The notes: generated from the sequence alone by a model not told the origin. Shown: positions 25,136 to 34,094, counted from the first letter of the stretch. The stretch is 64,000 bases of DNA from an uncultured Aquimarina sp. (GCF_947496855.1 NZ_CANMED010000001.1:124001-188000), one strand, 5' to 3'. Numbers and translations are program-made.

Positions 25136-25433
25136 TCAGCCATTCCCAGTTTAGTGTTAATTTGATTTTTTCTTTTTTCGTGAATGTAATATCCGCGATA
25201 GCTTTTCCTGCTTTTAATTCATTATCATTGGTTAAGCATTGATATAGCATAAACAATTGATTGGCATTTAAATGAGCAATGATTTTACCATATCGAATGG
25301 TCCCACCACTATAATCTGCCGTTACTAGATTTCCATCTTGCTTGTACTCAAAAACAGTTTCAGTATTTACTTTACCGTTTTCTGAATTTTCAAGGAGATG
25401 AAATTTCTTATTATTAAAGTTTAGATCCTTCAT
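25092..25433 (-). CDS. small conserved protein of unknown function
   Basis: A 113-residue soluble beta-rich protein with ENGKVNTETVFEYKQDGN, then VTADYSGGTIRYGKIIAHLN and LTLNWEWLNEESEKG. It resembles a small Bacteroidota family that databases often mislabel as n-acetylglutamate synthase; nothing in it looks like that enzyme. The pattern suggests a small up-and-down sheet. It overlaps YdjM-like by 20 bp on one side and the metallo-beta-lactamase by 44 bp on the other, so it is part of one transcript. Confidence 0.65.
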   Translation of the reverse strand: MKDLNFNNKKFHLLENSENGKVNTETVFEYKQDGNLVTADYSGGTIRYGKIIAHLNANQLFMLYQCLTNDNELKAGKAIADITFTKKEKIKLTLNWEWLNEESEKGTSEYIEY

Positions 25434-25962
25434 TTCTTTTTCTGAAAAATGTATTCACTAAGATATAAATACCAGCTGGAATTCCGATCCAGATTAATTC
25501 ACTTAACAATACTTTAATGCCCCATATGCTAAAAAATTTACTAGCCCCAATCGGAGATACCTGAATAGGTTTCCATGGAAAGAAATATCTAGTATCATCA
25601 AAAGGGGAGAAGAAGGCAATCCCCAATCCTCCAGAGGTCAGTGCGTCTAATATTCCGTGGGATGCAGTACAGATTGTAAAATATACGATAAGTGCTAAAC
25701 CAACTCGACTTATAATTTTTTTATTATAAAATACAAGTGTAACTAAAATACCTAATAGCAAGGCAAATACTAATGAATGAGAAAATCCACGATGTCCCCA
25801 AAAATCTTCGTAGGCTATTCCAAACTTAAAACCAATCACATCTGCATCCGGCAATATAGAACAGATAATACCTAATATCCAAAATTTCCAGGTAACGATT
25901 TCTTTCTTAAAGCCTTTACCTAATGCATAAGCGGTTAACGCATGTCCGAATATTGAAGCCAT
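25414..25962 (-). CDS. YdjM-family membrane-bound metal-dependent hydrolase
   Basis: A 182-residue inner-membrane protein with about four helices. His7 in ASIFGHALTAYALG, DADVIGF, HRGFSHSL and HGILDALTSGG form the conserved metal-binding set of the YdjM/PF04307 family, related to phospholipase C-like folds. The biochemical role is not settled. The stop of the helicase gene's neighbour lies 10 bp away, and the downstream gene starts within this one, so it heads an operon with the small protein, MBL and ABC exporter. Confidence 0.82.
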   Translation of the reverse strand: MASIFGHALTAYALGKGFKKEIVTWKFWILGIICSILPDADVIGFKFGIAYEDFWGHRGFSHSLVFALLLGILVTLVFYNKKIISRVGLALIVYFTICTASHGILDALTSGGLGIAFFSPFDDTRYFFPWKPIQVSPIGASKFFSIWGIKVLLSELIWIGIPAGIYILVNTFFRKRNEGSKL

Positions 25963-25972
25963 TTGTTTGGTG

Positions 25973-27331
25973 TTATTTCTTCTTTTTCTTCTTATGCTTA
26001 AGATTAAAGGTTTTATCGCCCTTGGTTTTTGGTTTTTTATATTTCTTTTTTATAATACGTTGATAAGAGCCTCCAAGGTTTACCTTACTGTTTTTTGCAG
26101 ATTTTTCATGAAAAGCCTCACCAGTTTCATCATTAGGACGTTTATGAGGGTTGTATATTTCTTTAACCTTAGGTTGTTCTTCTGGAGTGAGTTGTTCAGA
26201 TATTTCTACGTTTTCTGGTAATTGTAGTTGTTTTATTTCCATTTCCATTAAACCCTCTATAGCATCCAGATATTCTTGTTCCTTTTCGGTCGTCAGAACA
26301 AAAGAAACCCCCTCTTTTTCTGCTCTACCAGTTCTACCGATTCTATGCATATAATTCTCAGGATATTCTGGAGTGTCGAGGTTAATTACTTGACTTACAT
26401 TTTCTATATCCAAACCTCTAGCCATTACATCCGTAGCTATTAAGATTCTATTTTCTCCTTTTCTAAACTGTTCAATACTTCTTAATCGATAATTCTGTGT
26501 TTTATTAGAATGTATAATACAGATTTCTTCTTTGTATTTATTTTCTAATGCTTCGAATAGACGGTCAGCAATTTTTTTATAGCCGACAAATATGAGCGTT
26601 TTGTGATAAGTTTCTTTATCAGAAAGTAAGTACTCTAATAAATTTACCTTTGTATAGAAATTTGGTACTTTATAACCAAACTGTTCTATGTTTTCTAAGG
26701 GTGTACCACTTTTTGCAACCGATATCCTTTTAGGATTTGTGAAAATTTCTGTAATCATTAGATCAACTTCATCCGTCATAGTAGCAGAGAACATAATGTT
26801 CTGCCGTTGTTGAGGGAGTATATCAAAAATATTCATCAACTGATGTCTAAACCCAAGGTCTAACATTACATCCACTTCATCAATCACTATTTTTTGAATT
26901 GATTTAAGTTGTAATACTCTACTTACGGCAAGATCGTATAGACGACCAGGTGTTGCCACTACGATATCCAGGCCTTCAGAAACAGCTTGTTTTTGGGTAT
27001 TGATATTAGTTCCACCATAAACTCCAGTAACTCGAAGATTGATATAGGTAGAAAGTTTTTCAATTTCATCTACTACCTGAACTACTAATTCTCTGGTAGG
27101 AACAAGGACCAAAACTCTTGGGTTTTGCTGTACAGAGTATTTCAGCATTCGTAATATTGGCAACATATATGCATATGTCTTACCAGTTCCTGTTTGTGCT
27201 ATTCCTACAACATCTTTCCCGGACATTACCGTGGAGAATGCTTGTTCCTGGATTGGAGTTGGTACTTCGAACCCCAAATCATCCAGCGCATTGAGAAGTT
27301 GTGTACTTAAATTTAAATCTCTAAAAGTCAC
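25973..27331 (-). CDS. DEAD-box RNA helicase (RhlE-like)
   Basis: A 452-residue helicase. Motifs: Q motif FEVPTPIQEQAF, Walker A AQTGTGKT, motif Ia PTRELVVQ, motif II DEVD (not DEAD), motif III SATM, motif V ATDVMARGLD and motif VI HRIGRTGR. The tail (about 395-452) is Lys/Arg-rich and disordered, probably RNA-binding. It probably remodels ribosomal or mRNA structure, perhaps at low temperature. The DEVD variant occurs in some bacterial homologues and keeps both metal-coordinating acids. It lies upstream of the YdjM operon with a 10-bp gap. Confidence 0.93.
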   Translation of the reverse strand: MTFRDLNLSTQLLNALDDLGFEVPTPIQEQAFSTVMSGKDVVGIAQTGTGKTYAYMLPILRMLKYSVQQNPRVLVLVPTRELVVQVVDEIEKLSTYINLRVTGVYGGTNINTQKQAVSEGLDIVVATPGRLYDLAVSRVLQLKSIQKIVIDEVDVMLDLGFRHQLMNIFDILPQQRQNIMFSATMTDEVDLMITEIFTNPKRISVAKSGTPLENIEQFGYKVPNFYTKVNLLEYLLSDKETYHKTLIFVGYKKIADRLFEALENKYKEEICIIHSNKTQNYRLRSIEQFRKGENRILIATDVMARGLDIENVSQVINLDTPEYPENYMHRIGRTGRAEKEGVSFVLTTEKEQEYLDAIEGLMEMEIKQLQLPENVEISEQLTPEEQPKVKEIYNPHKRPNDETGEAFHEKSAKNSKVNLGGSYQRIIKKKYKKPKTKGDKTFNLKHKKKKKK

Positions 27332-27535
27332 TTTTGAAAGTATTTTATATGCGAAAGTAATTTATTTGATTACAAAAAATACGAAAACACAGATAATATA
27401 GTATTTATATCTACAAATAAACCAAATGGCTTGATCATTAATATACACAAAAGCTTTTTTTACTAAACGTAAATACAAGTATTTTAGGATGAAAATATAG
27501 TATAAAACTGTATCTTTATACTACTTAGAACTAGT

Positions 27536-28156
27536 ATGGCGGAACTTATAAAAATATATAACGAAAACCCAAATCCAAGGGAAGTGCAAAAAGTAGTTGA
27601 TTGCCTTCGTGGAGGAGGACTGGTAATTTACCCTACAGATACCGTCTATGGTTTGGGATGCGATATTACTAATAATAGAGCCTTAGAGCGTATTGCTCGT
27701 ATTAAAGGAGTAAAACTTGCCAAAGCTAATTTCTCTTTTATTTGCAGTGATTTAAGTAATTTGTCTGATTATGTAAAGCAAATAGATAATAGCACCTTCA
27801 AATTATTAAAAAGAACGCTTCCGGGACCATATACCTTTATACTCCCTGGTAGTAATAATTTGCCGACGGTTTTTAAGAAGAAAAAAACGGTAGGGATTCG
27901 TGTCCCAGATAATGATATTTGTAAAGCTATTGTAGAGAATTTAGGAAACCCTATCGTATCTACATCGATTTATGACGAAGATGAAGTTATTGAATATACC
28001 ACAGATCCGGAATTAATACTCGAAAAATGGGATAATCTTGTGGATATTATAATCGATGGAGGTTATGGAGATAATATGGCTTCTACTGTAATTGATCTTA
28101 CCAGTGGCGAACCAGTTCTTATACGAGAAGGAAAAGGAGCAATCGATATTATCTAA
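27536..28156 (+). CDS. L-threonylcarbamoyladenylate synthase-type protein (YciO/TsaC family)
   Basis: A 206-residue Sua5/YciO/YrdC-fold protein with GGGLVIYPTDTVYGLGCDI (nucleotide/threonine site), then FICSDLSNLSDYV, LPGPYTFILPG and VGIRVPDN. These sites bind ATP, bicarbonate and threonine in the t6A37 tRNA modification pathway. Residue choices (KLAKANFSFICSDL, and the C-terminal STVIDLTSGEPVLIREGKG) look closer to YciO than to TsaC, so the precise role is uncertain. It converges with the AraC gene with a 4-bp overlap at the stops. Confidence 0.88.
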   Translation: MAELIKIYNENPNPREVQKVVDCLRGGGLVIYPTDTVYGLGCDITNNRALERIARIKGVKLAKANFSFICSDLSNLSDYVKQIDNSTFKLLKRTLPGPYTFILPGSNNLPTVFKKKKTVGIRVPDNDICKAIVENLGNPIVSTSIYDEDEVIEYTTDPELILEKWDNLVDIIIDGGYGDNMASTVIDLTSGEPVLIREGKGAIDII

Positions 28157-29028
28157 GAAACCACATATTTAAGTTCATTTCTGTAAGTACTTGGTGTTTT
28201 TCCAGAAAATTGCTTGAAAAGTTTATTAAAATGGGAAAAATTGCTAAAACCGCTTTCATAGCAAATATCCGTAATACTGGTTTGTTTTTCGTGTAATAAT
28301 TTAGCAGCGTGTACCAATCTATATTCATTTACAAATTGAATAAAGGTTTTCCCAGTATTTTTTTTGAAGTATCTACAAAACCCAGGAACACTCATACTTA
28401 CTTTACCTGCAATTTCATCTAAAGGAATTTGACGGGTAAATTCTTCCTGAACAAAATTAAAGATAAGATTAATACGATTATTATCCTGTAATGATGTCTC
28501 TATAACAAAACCTTCCGCATTCAGAATGGAGTAATCCTTCGTTTGCTGCATTTCTTTAAAAACTTTAAGAATGCCTACTAATCTATCAAAAGGATCTAAC
28601 ATGGCCAGAGCTTCAATTCTAGCTCCAATCCTACGTTTGGTATTTCCGTGAAATACAACGCCTTTTTTTGCTTGCTCCAATAATTGATTGACTCCACTCA
28701 TTTCGGGAACATTAAAAAAGGAGTCGCCCAGAAAATCTGGTAACATTTGTATAATTGTTTCACTTTTATTTAGCGTTAAGCTATCAGTAAAACCACAATG
28801 AGGTAGATTAGAACCGATAAGCATTAAGGCTCCATTTCTGTAATATGACATATGACTACCAATTTGTCGTTTTCCAGTTCCTCCATTAACGTAAACGATT
28901 TCAATTTCAGGATGATAGTGCCAAATAGGAGCTTTGTTCATTTTCTCTTTAGAAAAATTCTCGTAATAAAAAGAACTTCCAAATTCAGGAACTATTTTTT
29001 CTAGAGAAGGTTTAATACTTTTTTTCAT
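28153..29028 (-). CDS. AraC family regulator with cupin sensor
   Basis: A 291-residue regulator. The N-terminal cupin (about 20-130) starts with IWHYHPEIEIVYVNGGTGKRQIG and contains GSNLPHCGF. The C-terminal double HTH (about 190-288) has IPLDEIAGKVSMSVPGFCRYFKKNTGKTF and ITDICYESGFSNFSHFNKLFKQ. Similar proteins respond to sugars in Bacteroidota; the ligand is unknown. A -7 box on the minus strand at 29176-29183 is mirror-symmetric with the promoter of the divergent secreted-protein gene, so the two are probably coregulated. Confidence 0.9.
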   Translation of the reverse strand: MKKSIKPSLEKIVPEFGSSFYYENFSKEKMNKAPIWHYHPEIEIVYVNGGTGKRQIGSHMSYYRNGALMLIGSNLPHCGFTDSLTLNKSETIIQMLPDFLGDSFFNVPEMSGVNQLLEQAKKGVVFHGNTKRRIGARIEALAMLDPFDRLVGILKVFKEMQQTKDYSILNAEGFVIETSLQDNNRINLIFNFVQEEFTRQIPLDEIAGKVSMSVPGFCRYFKKNTGKTFIQFVNEYRLVHAAKLLHEKQTSITDICYESGFSNFSHFNKLFKQFSGKTPSTYRNELKYVVS

Positions 29029-29175
29029 ATTGGGGAATTTTCCTTTTTAAAACTATTTTGTAAATATAACGTATTTATTACGTTAATAAAATGTGAAATT
29101 TCAAAAACAATATGTTAAATTAACTTCAATAAGGTTCCAGAGTAATTTAGCATGTTAAAATAGAACATATATATG

Positions 29176-29183
29176 CAAATATA
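29176..29183 (-). promoter_or_regulatory. -7 box (TATATTTG) for the AraC gene
   Basis: Read on the minus strand, TATATTTG lies within an 11-bp perfect inverted repeat (29174-29184 with 29211-29221) shared with the divergent promoter. The araC leader would be about 140 nt. Confidence 0.5.
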
Positions 29184-29211
29184 GATGTATTTCTGTATCT
29201 AATTCCTGTGC

Positions 29212-29219
29212 TATATTTG
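29212..29219 (+). promoter_or_regulatory. -7 box (TATATTTG) for the secreted protein gene
   Basis: A perfect TAnnTTTG 36 bp before the ATG at 29256, in the other arm of the 11-bp inverted repeat CTATATTTGCA. Confidence 0.65.
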
Positions 29220-29255
29220 CAGAGTAAAATATTAACAACAACAAAAACCTAAGTT

Positions 29256-29840
29256 ATGAAAAGAGTAATTAACCTATGTTTGCTAGCATTAGTCATCACC
29301 ACAAGCAATATTGCTAATGCAGCCGGAAGAGTATCAGTAGAGATAAGCAATTCGTCCATGGTTACTGTATCATTGACAGAAGTTGTAAAAGGAGAAAAAT
29401 TGTTTCTAAAAGATTATGACGGTGAAATTTTGTTCAACGTTACTTTAGAGGCTACACCTAATTATCAAAAGTATTTTAATCTAGGTAATGTGCCTGATGG
29501 AGTTTATTTCGTAGAAACTGAATCATTATTTGAAGTAAAAGTTACGCCATTATTGAAAAACAAAAAAGGTGTTTCTTTAATTAATACTTCTGCGGTAACT
29601 GTATTCAAACCACAAGTTAAAGTGGAAAACAGTTTAATGAAAGTGATGTTTAATAATACAGAAAAATCAGCACTTAACCTTACTATCTATGATAGTGAAT
29701 GGAGAGTATTAGAAGAGATTATTGGTAATGAAGAAAAAATACTAAAGAGAACATATGATTTTTCTAAAATGCCAAAAGGAGAGTATCAATTATATTTTTC
29801 TTTAAAAGATAGAACGTTTATAAAGAAAGTTAGTATTTAA
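29256..29840 (+). CDS. secreted DUF3244-like beta-sandwich protein
   Basis: A 194-residue exported protein with a signal peptide ending about NIANA, followed by one or two beta-sandwich modules (about 24-105 and 113-194). The second half, LNLTIYDSEWRVLEEIIGN and then MPKGEYQLYFSLKDRTFIKKV, resembles the Ig-like fold of T9SS C-terminal domains and DUF3244 proteins. No enzyme motif is visible. It has its own promoter divergent from an AraC gene and a strong terminator, so high, regulated expression is likely. Confidence 0.65.
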   Translation: MKRVINLCLLALVITTSNIANAAGRVSVEISNSSMVTVSLTEVVKGEKLFLKDYDGEILFNVTLEATPNYQKYFNLGNVPDGVYFVETESLFEVKVTPLLKNKKGVSLINTSAVTVFKPQVKVENSLMKVMFNNTEKSALNLTIYDSEWRVLEEIIGNEEKILKRTYDFSKMPKGEYQLYFSLKDRTFIKKVSI

Positions 29841-29867
29841 TTGTTTTATTATTAACTCAACCACTTG

Positions 29868-29897
29868 AAAAGCAGCACTAACCACGCTGCTTTTTTT
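29868..29897 (+). terminator. intrinsic terminator
   Basis: AAAAGCAGC-N9-GCTGC followed by seven T closes the secreted-protein gene. Confidence 0.85.
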
Positions 29898-30009
29898 ATC
29901 CAGCTATTTAGTGTTTAGCGTTAATATCGAACAGATATCTGCTAATATTGTAGTGTTTATATCACAGTCTTTAGTTTAACTTTAATACAGGAAATTAAAA
30001 ATTATAATC

Positions 30010-30141
30010 ATGAATGTAGTAGCAGAAATATACCTGATAATGTCAGCAATTTTTATTATTTCTTTTTCTAATACAGTAGAAAATTTTTCTGTTGAAATAG
30101 AAGAATTTTCTTTAGAAGTGGATGAATTCCTGAATGGATGA
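30010..30141 (+). CDS. small 43-residue ORF, possible membrane peptide
   Basis: It encodes 43 residues: a hydrophobic N-terminal half (AEIYLIMSAIFIISFSN, one membrane span) and an acidic tail (ENFSVEIEEFSLEVDEF). The tail holds repeated F-x-x-E units. No perfect -7 box was found just upstream, and the ATG context is poor, so it may be a chance frame. It ends 25 bp before the convergent LytTR regulator stop. Confidence 0.35.
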   Translation: MNVVAEIYLIMSAIFIISFSNTVENFSVEIEEFSLEVDEFLNG

Positions 30142-30165
30142 ACTTAAAATAGGTCGATACAATAA

Positions 30166-30900
30166 TTAAAAATAGCCAAGTTTTTCTTTTACAGAAGTTT
30201 TATAGTTTCTACCTATTGGTATTTTGACTCCTTTTAGTTCAATTTCGGTAGTAGAAAAAGCATCGATATGATCGATACTAATAATAAAAGAGCGATGTAC
30301 TCTTAAAAATCGTGTGCTAGGTAATACACTTTCAATACTACTAATACTTTTGTACGCAATTATTTCTCTATCAGAAGTTTTTATTTTTATATAGTTTTTT
30401 AAACTTTCTATGTAAAGAATATTCTTTAGAAATATTTTTTGCATTTTTTTCTCCACTTTGAGATATATAAAAATATCCTGATAGTTATACTCATCATCAT
30501 TATTATTATTTGAAAGAGCAAGTGGAGTAGAAGTAGATTTTGAAAGTTTAAGTACTCTATTAACCGATTTCAGAAACCTTGAAAACTCTATAGGCTTTAA
30601 TAGATAATCGATAACCTCCAGGTTAAATGCATCTAAAGCATAATCGCTATAAGCAGTAGTGAAAATAACATTTGGAGAAGGGGTTAAATCTTTTAAAAAG
30701 TCAATTCCCGTTAAGTCTGGCATTTGAATATCCAGAAAAATTAAATCAATCCTTTTATTTGCTACAATATTAAATGCTTCCAATGCATTGCCACAAGAAG
30801 CTACTAGTGTCAGATGATCAATTCTGGAAATGTAATTTTCGATAATTTCCCTTGCCAGTGGCTCATCATCAACAACAATACATTTAATTTCAGCTTTCAT
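30166..30900 (-). CDS. LytTR response regulator (pair 2)
   Basis: A 244-residue paralogue of the regulator at 16951. The receiver has VDDE, phosphoacceptor Asp in LIFLDIQMPDLTG, and LLKPIEFSRF. An Asn/Asp-rich linker (SNNNNDDEYNYQ) precedes a LytTR domain with YLKVEKKMQKIFLKNILYIES, LRVHRSFIISIDHID and IGRNYK. It overlaps its kinase by 11 bp. The divergent secreted GH13 gene and a 17-bp inverted repeat in the spacer suggest the target, but this is not proven. Confidence 0.94.
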   Translation of the reverse strand: MKAEIKCIVVDDEPLAREIIENYISRIDHLTLVASCGNALEAFNIVANKRIDLIFLDIQMPDLTGIDFLKDLTPSPNVIFTTAYSDYALDAFNLEVIDYLLKPIEFSRFLKSVNRVLKLSKSTSTPLALSNNNNDDEYNYQDIFIYLKVEKKMQKIFLKNILYIESLKNYIKIKTSDREIIAYKSISSIESVLPSTRFLRVHRSFIISIDHIDAFSTTEIELKGVKIPIGRNYKTSVKEKLGYF

Positions 30901-31957
30901 TTAGAATAGTTTTAGCAAGATTTATTTTCAATATAATTTCATAGGATAACTCATTATCTTCGATGTTTAATGAATATTTATTAGGGTATAAAAGATCTAG
31001 TCTTTTTCTTACGTTTTTGAACCCAATACCACCGACTAATTCATGTTGCTCATTCTTATTAATCAATTTAGCATTTTCTACTAACATTACTAATGCGTCT
31101 TGCTTAGTAAATATATTAATCACAATCCAAGATTTTTTTGAGGATGAAGTCCCGTGTTTAAATGCATTTTCCACAAATGGAATTAGTAAAAAAGGCGATA
31201 TTTCATAATCTTTATCCATTTCAGAATTGAAACTAATATCAATTGTAGTTTCAAATCTTAATTTCTCAAGGTCCACATAATTTTTTAGGTATTCTATTTC
31301 TTTAGTCAATGAAACTTTAGGAACATTAGCCTCATATAGCATATATCGCATTAATCGAGAAAGCTTCAGTATAGCAGTTTCGGCAAGATCAGACTTTCTA
31401 ATAATTAGTGCATATAAACTATTAAGGGTGTTAAATAGAAAATGTGGGTGCACCTGATTACGAAGTTGAATAAGCTCAGTTTCTATTTTTTCTTTTTCAA
31501 GTGTTAGCGCTTTTTGTTGCGAATTATAATAAAATTTAAAAAAGCTCATTCCTAAAGGTATAACTGCAGCTATATTGACATCCAAAATAGTATTTACTAA
31601 TTCTGTAATGATAAAATAACCTTCACTATGCCATCCAGGAAGGTAGTTGGGCTGTACATAAAAGAATATAATCGGTCTTTGGATAAAAATGCTTACAATC
31701 AACAGTACCATAATATATGCAATGATGAAAGCAATGAATTTTCGTTTGATAAAAAAACTTGGTAATAGGATATATATAGACACATATACGAGTGTCATTC
31801 TTGCAGGTAAACTAAAAGTTTGAATTGTAAATGAACGGATATAATCATTATCATAAGTCCCCCAAGTGATTCCGAAAAAAATAATTAATCCTATCCAATA
31901 TAATATGTGGATAATAATTCGATTAGAAAAGCGATTTTTTATAAGAGAATAAATCAT
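30890..31957 (-). CDS. LytS/YehU-type sensor histidine kinase (pair 2)
   Basis: A 355-residue kinase with four membrane segments in residues about 15-150. The coiled segment QKALTLEKEKIETELIQLRN leads to the phosphoacceptor motif QVHPHFLFNTLNSLYALIIR. The HATPase has SPFLLIPFVENAFKHG and GGIGFKNVRKRL. As in pair 1 there is no extracellular sensor domain. It is divergent from the GH13 gene across 247 bp. Confidence 0.93.
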   Translation of the reverse strand: MIYSLIKNRFSNRIIIHILYWIGLIIFFGITWGTYDNDYIRSFTIQTFSLPARMTLVYVSIYILLPSFFIKRKFIAFIIAYIMVLLIVSIFIQRPIIFFYVQPNYLPGWHSEGYFIITELVNTILDVNIAAVIPLGMSFFKFYYNSQQKALTLEKEKIETELIQLRNQVHPHFLFNTLNSLYALIIRKSDLAETAILKLSRLMRYMLYEANVPKVSLTKEIEYLKNYVDLEKLRFETTIDISFNSEMDKDYEISPFLLIPFVENAFKHGTSSSKKSWIVINIFTKQDALVMLVENAKLINKNEQHELVGGIGFKNVRKRLDLLYPNKYSLNIEDNELSYEIILKINLAKTILNES

Positions 31958-32014
31958 TAGGTATAATTAAGCTAGAGCGTCTAAAATCTGAAAAATTTGA
32001 ATAAAAAAACAAAA

Positions 32015-32031
32015 TTCAGGATAAACAACCA
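32015..32031 (+). repeat. 17-bp inverted repeat, left arm
   Basis: TTCAGGATAAACAACCA is perfectly complementary to 32107-32123, with a 75-bp spacer. It lies 58 bp upstream of the LytTR kinase start. Confidence 0.7.
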
Positions 32032-32106
32032 GCAATATAATACATACTACAGAAAATATATTTCCTATTTCAGATCATTATGAGTTCATAGAATAACTAA
32101 CATTCA

Positions 32107-32123
32107 TGGTTGTTTATCCTGAA
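32107..32123 (-). repeat. 17-bp inverted repeat, right arm
   Basis: TGGTTGTTTATCCTGAA is the reverse complement of 32015-32031. It lies 82 bp before the GH13 start. The pair may be two oppositely facing operator sites or a long stem. Confidence 0.7.
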
Positions 32124-32204
32124 ATTACAGTAATCGGTATAATCAAGTTGTCGTTTACCTGCTGTATAGAGTAATTAGCTATTGAAACAATTAAAATTAT
32201 ATCA

Positions 32205-34058
32205 ATGAAATCGTATTCAAAAAAAGTACTATTGCTCTTAATTATGGGGTTGTCAATTTCTTTTCTGAGCCAAGGACAAAAATCAGAAATGTTAACTCGT
32301 GTAGAACCTCCATTTTGGTGGACCGGAATGAATAATCCTAATTTACAGTTGTTATTACATGGAGAAAATATAAGCTCTTTTAATGTATCTGTTAAGTATG
32401 AAGGAGTTCAATTAAAAAGTGTAAACAAAGTAGATAACAAAAATTATCTTTTTCTAGATCTAAGTATTTCTAAAAATGCAAAACCAGGAATTTTATCAAT
32501 CAAATTCACTAATGAAAAGAAAGAGTTTGTTCATAAATATCAATTAAAAGAAAATGAAAAACGATCTCAAGTTGGTCAAGCAGTTACAACGGCAGATGTA
32601 ATTTACTTGATTACACCAGATCGTTTTGCGAATGGAGATAAAACCAATGATTCTACGGAGGATACACTAGAAAAGCTTAATAGAAAAAATGATGATGGTA
32701 GACATGGAGGTGATATAAAAGGAATACTTGATAATTTTGGTTATTTAGAAGAACTAGGAGTAACCACATTATGGTTGAATCCTTTTTTAGAGAATGATCA
32801 ACCCACATACTCATATCATGGATATGCTATTTCAGATTTTTATAAAACAGATACCCGCTTTGGAACGAATGAGGATTATAAGGAATTAGTTGTTCAATCA
32901 CATAAAAATGGAATGAAAGTTATTATGGATCAGGTTTTTAATCATTGTGGTTCTGGTCATTGGTGGATGAATGATTTGCCATCAAAGGATTGGTTAAATC
33001 AGTGGGATACTTTTACAAAAAGTAGTTTTACCAATATTGCTGCTTCAGATCCATATGTGTCTTCTGGCGATCTCGACTTATTAACTAAGGGATGGTTTGA
33101 TATTAATATGCCTGATCTAAATTTGGAAAATGATTTTTTGGCAACCTATATGATCCAGAATTCTATTTGGTGGGTGGCATATTCAGGGATTGATGGTATT
33201 CGTCTGGATACATATCCTTATCCAAATAAGCATGCTATGTCTAGATGGATGAAAGCGCTGAAGCTTGAGTATCCTGATTTTTATATGGTAGCAGAAACCT
33301 GGGCAGAAAGAGCATCTTATTTATCTTATTGGAATAATAATGATGAGGCTAATACGGATGGATATACATCGTATGTTAATAGTATTAGTGATTATTCACT
33401 TTATTATTCTATGATAAGAGCTTTTGGAAAAGAGGGTAATGTTACAGAGCTTTATAAAACATTAGCAGAGGATTTCGTCTATGGAAATCCTGGAAATAAT
33501 AAGGTTTTTAATGGGAATCACGATGTAGATCGTTTATTGGCATTACTTGATGAAGATGTGAATAAGTTAAAGTTAAGTATGGTATTTACATTAACTACCA
33601 GAGGGATTCCTCAAATATATTATGGTGATGAGATTTTGATGAAAAACAAGAGACCTGATGGTAAGGTAAGACAAGATTTTCCAGGTGGATGGAAAGGAGA
33701 TGAGAGAAACGCTTTTATTAAACAAGGCAGAACAAAAGAAGAAAATGAAGTTTTTAATTATGTGAAAACTATTCTGAACTGGAGAAAAAATGCAAAATCC
33801 ATTCACGAAGGAAAACTTACACACTATCAACCTATGGATAATGTATATGTATATTTTAGATACACAGATACAGAGAGCAGTATGATAATCATTAATAATA
33901 GTGATAAAGATTATCAAAGTTTTAGTTTAGAACGTTTTAAAAAGTCTTTAGAAGGGTATACTAAAGGAAAAGAAATCTTAACTGGAAAAGAACTTCAAAA
34001 TCTTCAAAGTGTATTTTTATCTAAGAATACTGCTTTGATTATAGACTTAATTAAGTAA
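32205..34058 (+). CDS. secreted GH13 alpha-amylase/neopullulanase-like enzyme
   Basis: A 617-residue enzyme with a signal peptide (ending near SFLSQG), an N-terminal Ig-like cyclomaltodextrinase domain (about 30-115), then a GH13 barrel. Catalytic residues: nucleophile Asp in DGIRLDTY, acid/base Glu in VAETW, and Asp in FNGNHDVDR. VIMDQVFNHCGSGH is conserved region I. The C-terminal beta domain is about 535-617. SusA-type enzymes act on starch, pullulan and maltodextrins in the periplasm or at the surface. No SusCD genes are in the window. It is divergent from LytTR pair 2. Confidence 0.93.
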   Translation: MKSYSKKVLLLLIMGLSISFLSQGQKSEMLTRVEPPFWWTGMNNPNLQLLLHGENISSFNVSVKYEGVQLKSVNKVDNKNYLFLDLSISKNAKPGILSIKFTNEKKEFVHKYQLKENEKRSQVGQAVTTADVIYLITPDRFANGDKTNDSTEDTLEKLNRKNDDGRHGGDIKGILDNFGYLEELGVTTLWLNPFLENDQPTYSYHGYAISDFYKTDTRFGTNEDYKELVVQSHKNGMKVIMDQVFNHCGSGHWWMNDLPSKDWLNQWDTFTKSSFTNIAASDPYVSSGDLDLLTKGWFDINMPDLNLENDFLATYMIQNSIWWVAYSGIDGIRLDTYPYPNKHAMSRWMKALKLEYPDFYMVAETWAERASYLSYWNNNDEANTDGYTSYVNSISDYSLYYSMIRAFGKEGNVTELYKTLAEDFVYGNPGNNKVFNGNHDVDRLLALLDEDVNKLKLSMVFTLTTRGIPQIYYGDEILMKNKRPDGKVRQDFPGGWKGDERNAFIKQGRTKEENEVFNYVKTILNWRKNAKSIHEGKLTHYQPMDNVYVYFRYTDTESSMIIINNSDKDYQSFSLERFKKSLEGYTKGKEILTGKELQNLQSVFLSKNTALIIDLIK

Positions 34059-34094
34059 AATTAAAAACAGGTTATAGAAGAGTTTTATTATTGA

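Noticed and set aside
33591..33917. 108-residue minus-strand ORF
   Set aside because: Antisense to the GH13 gene; hydrophobic run without signal or family features.
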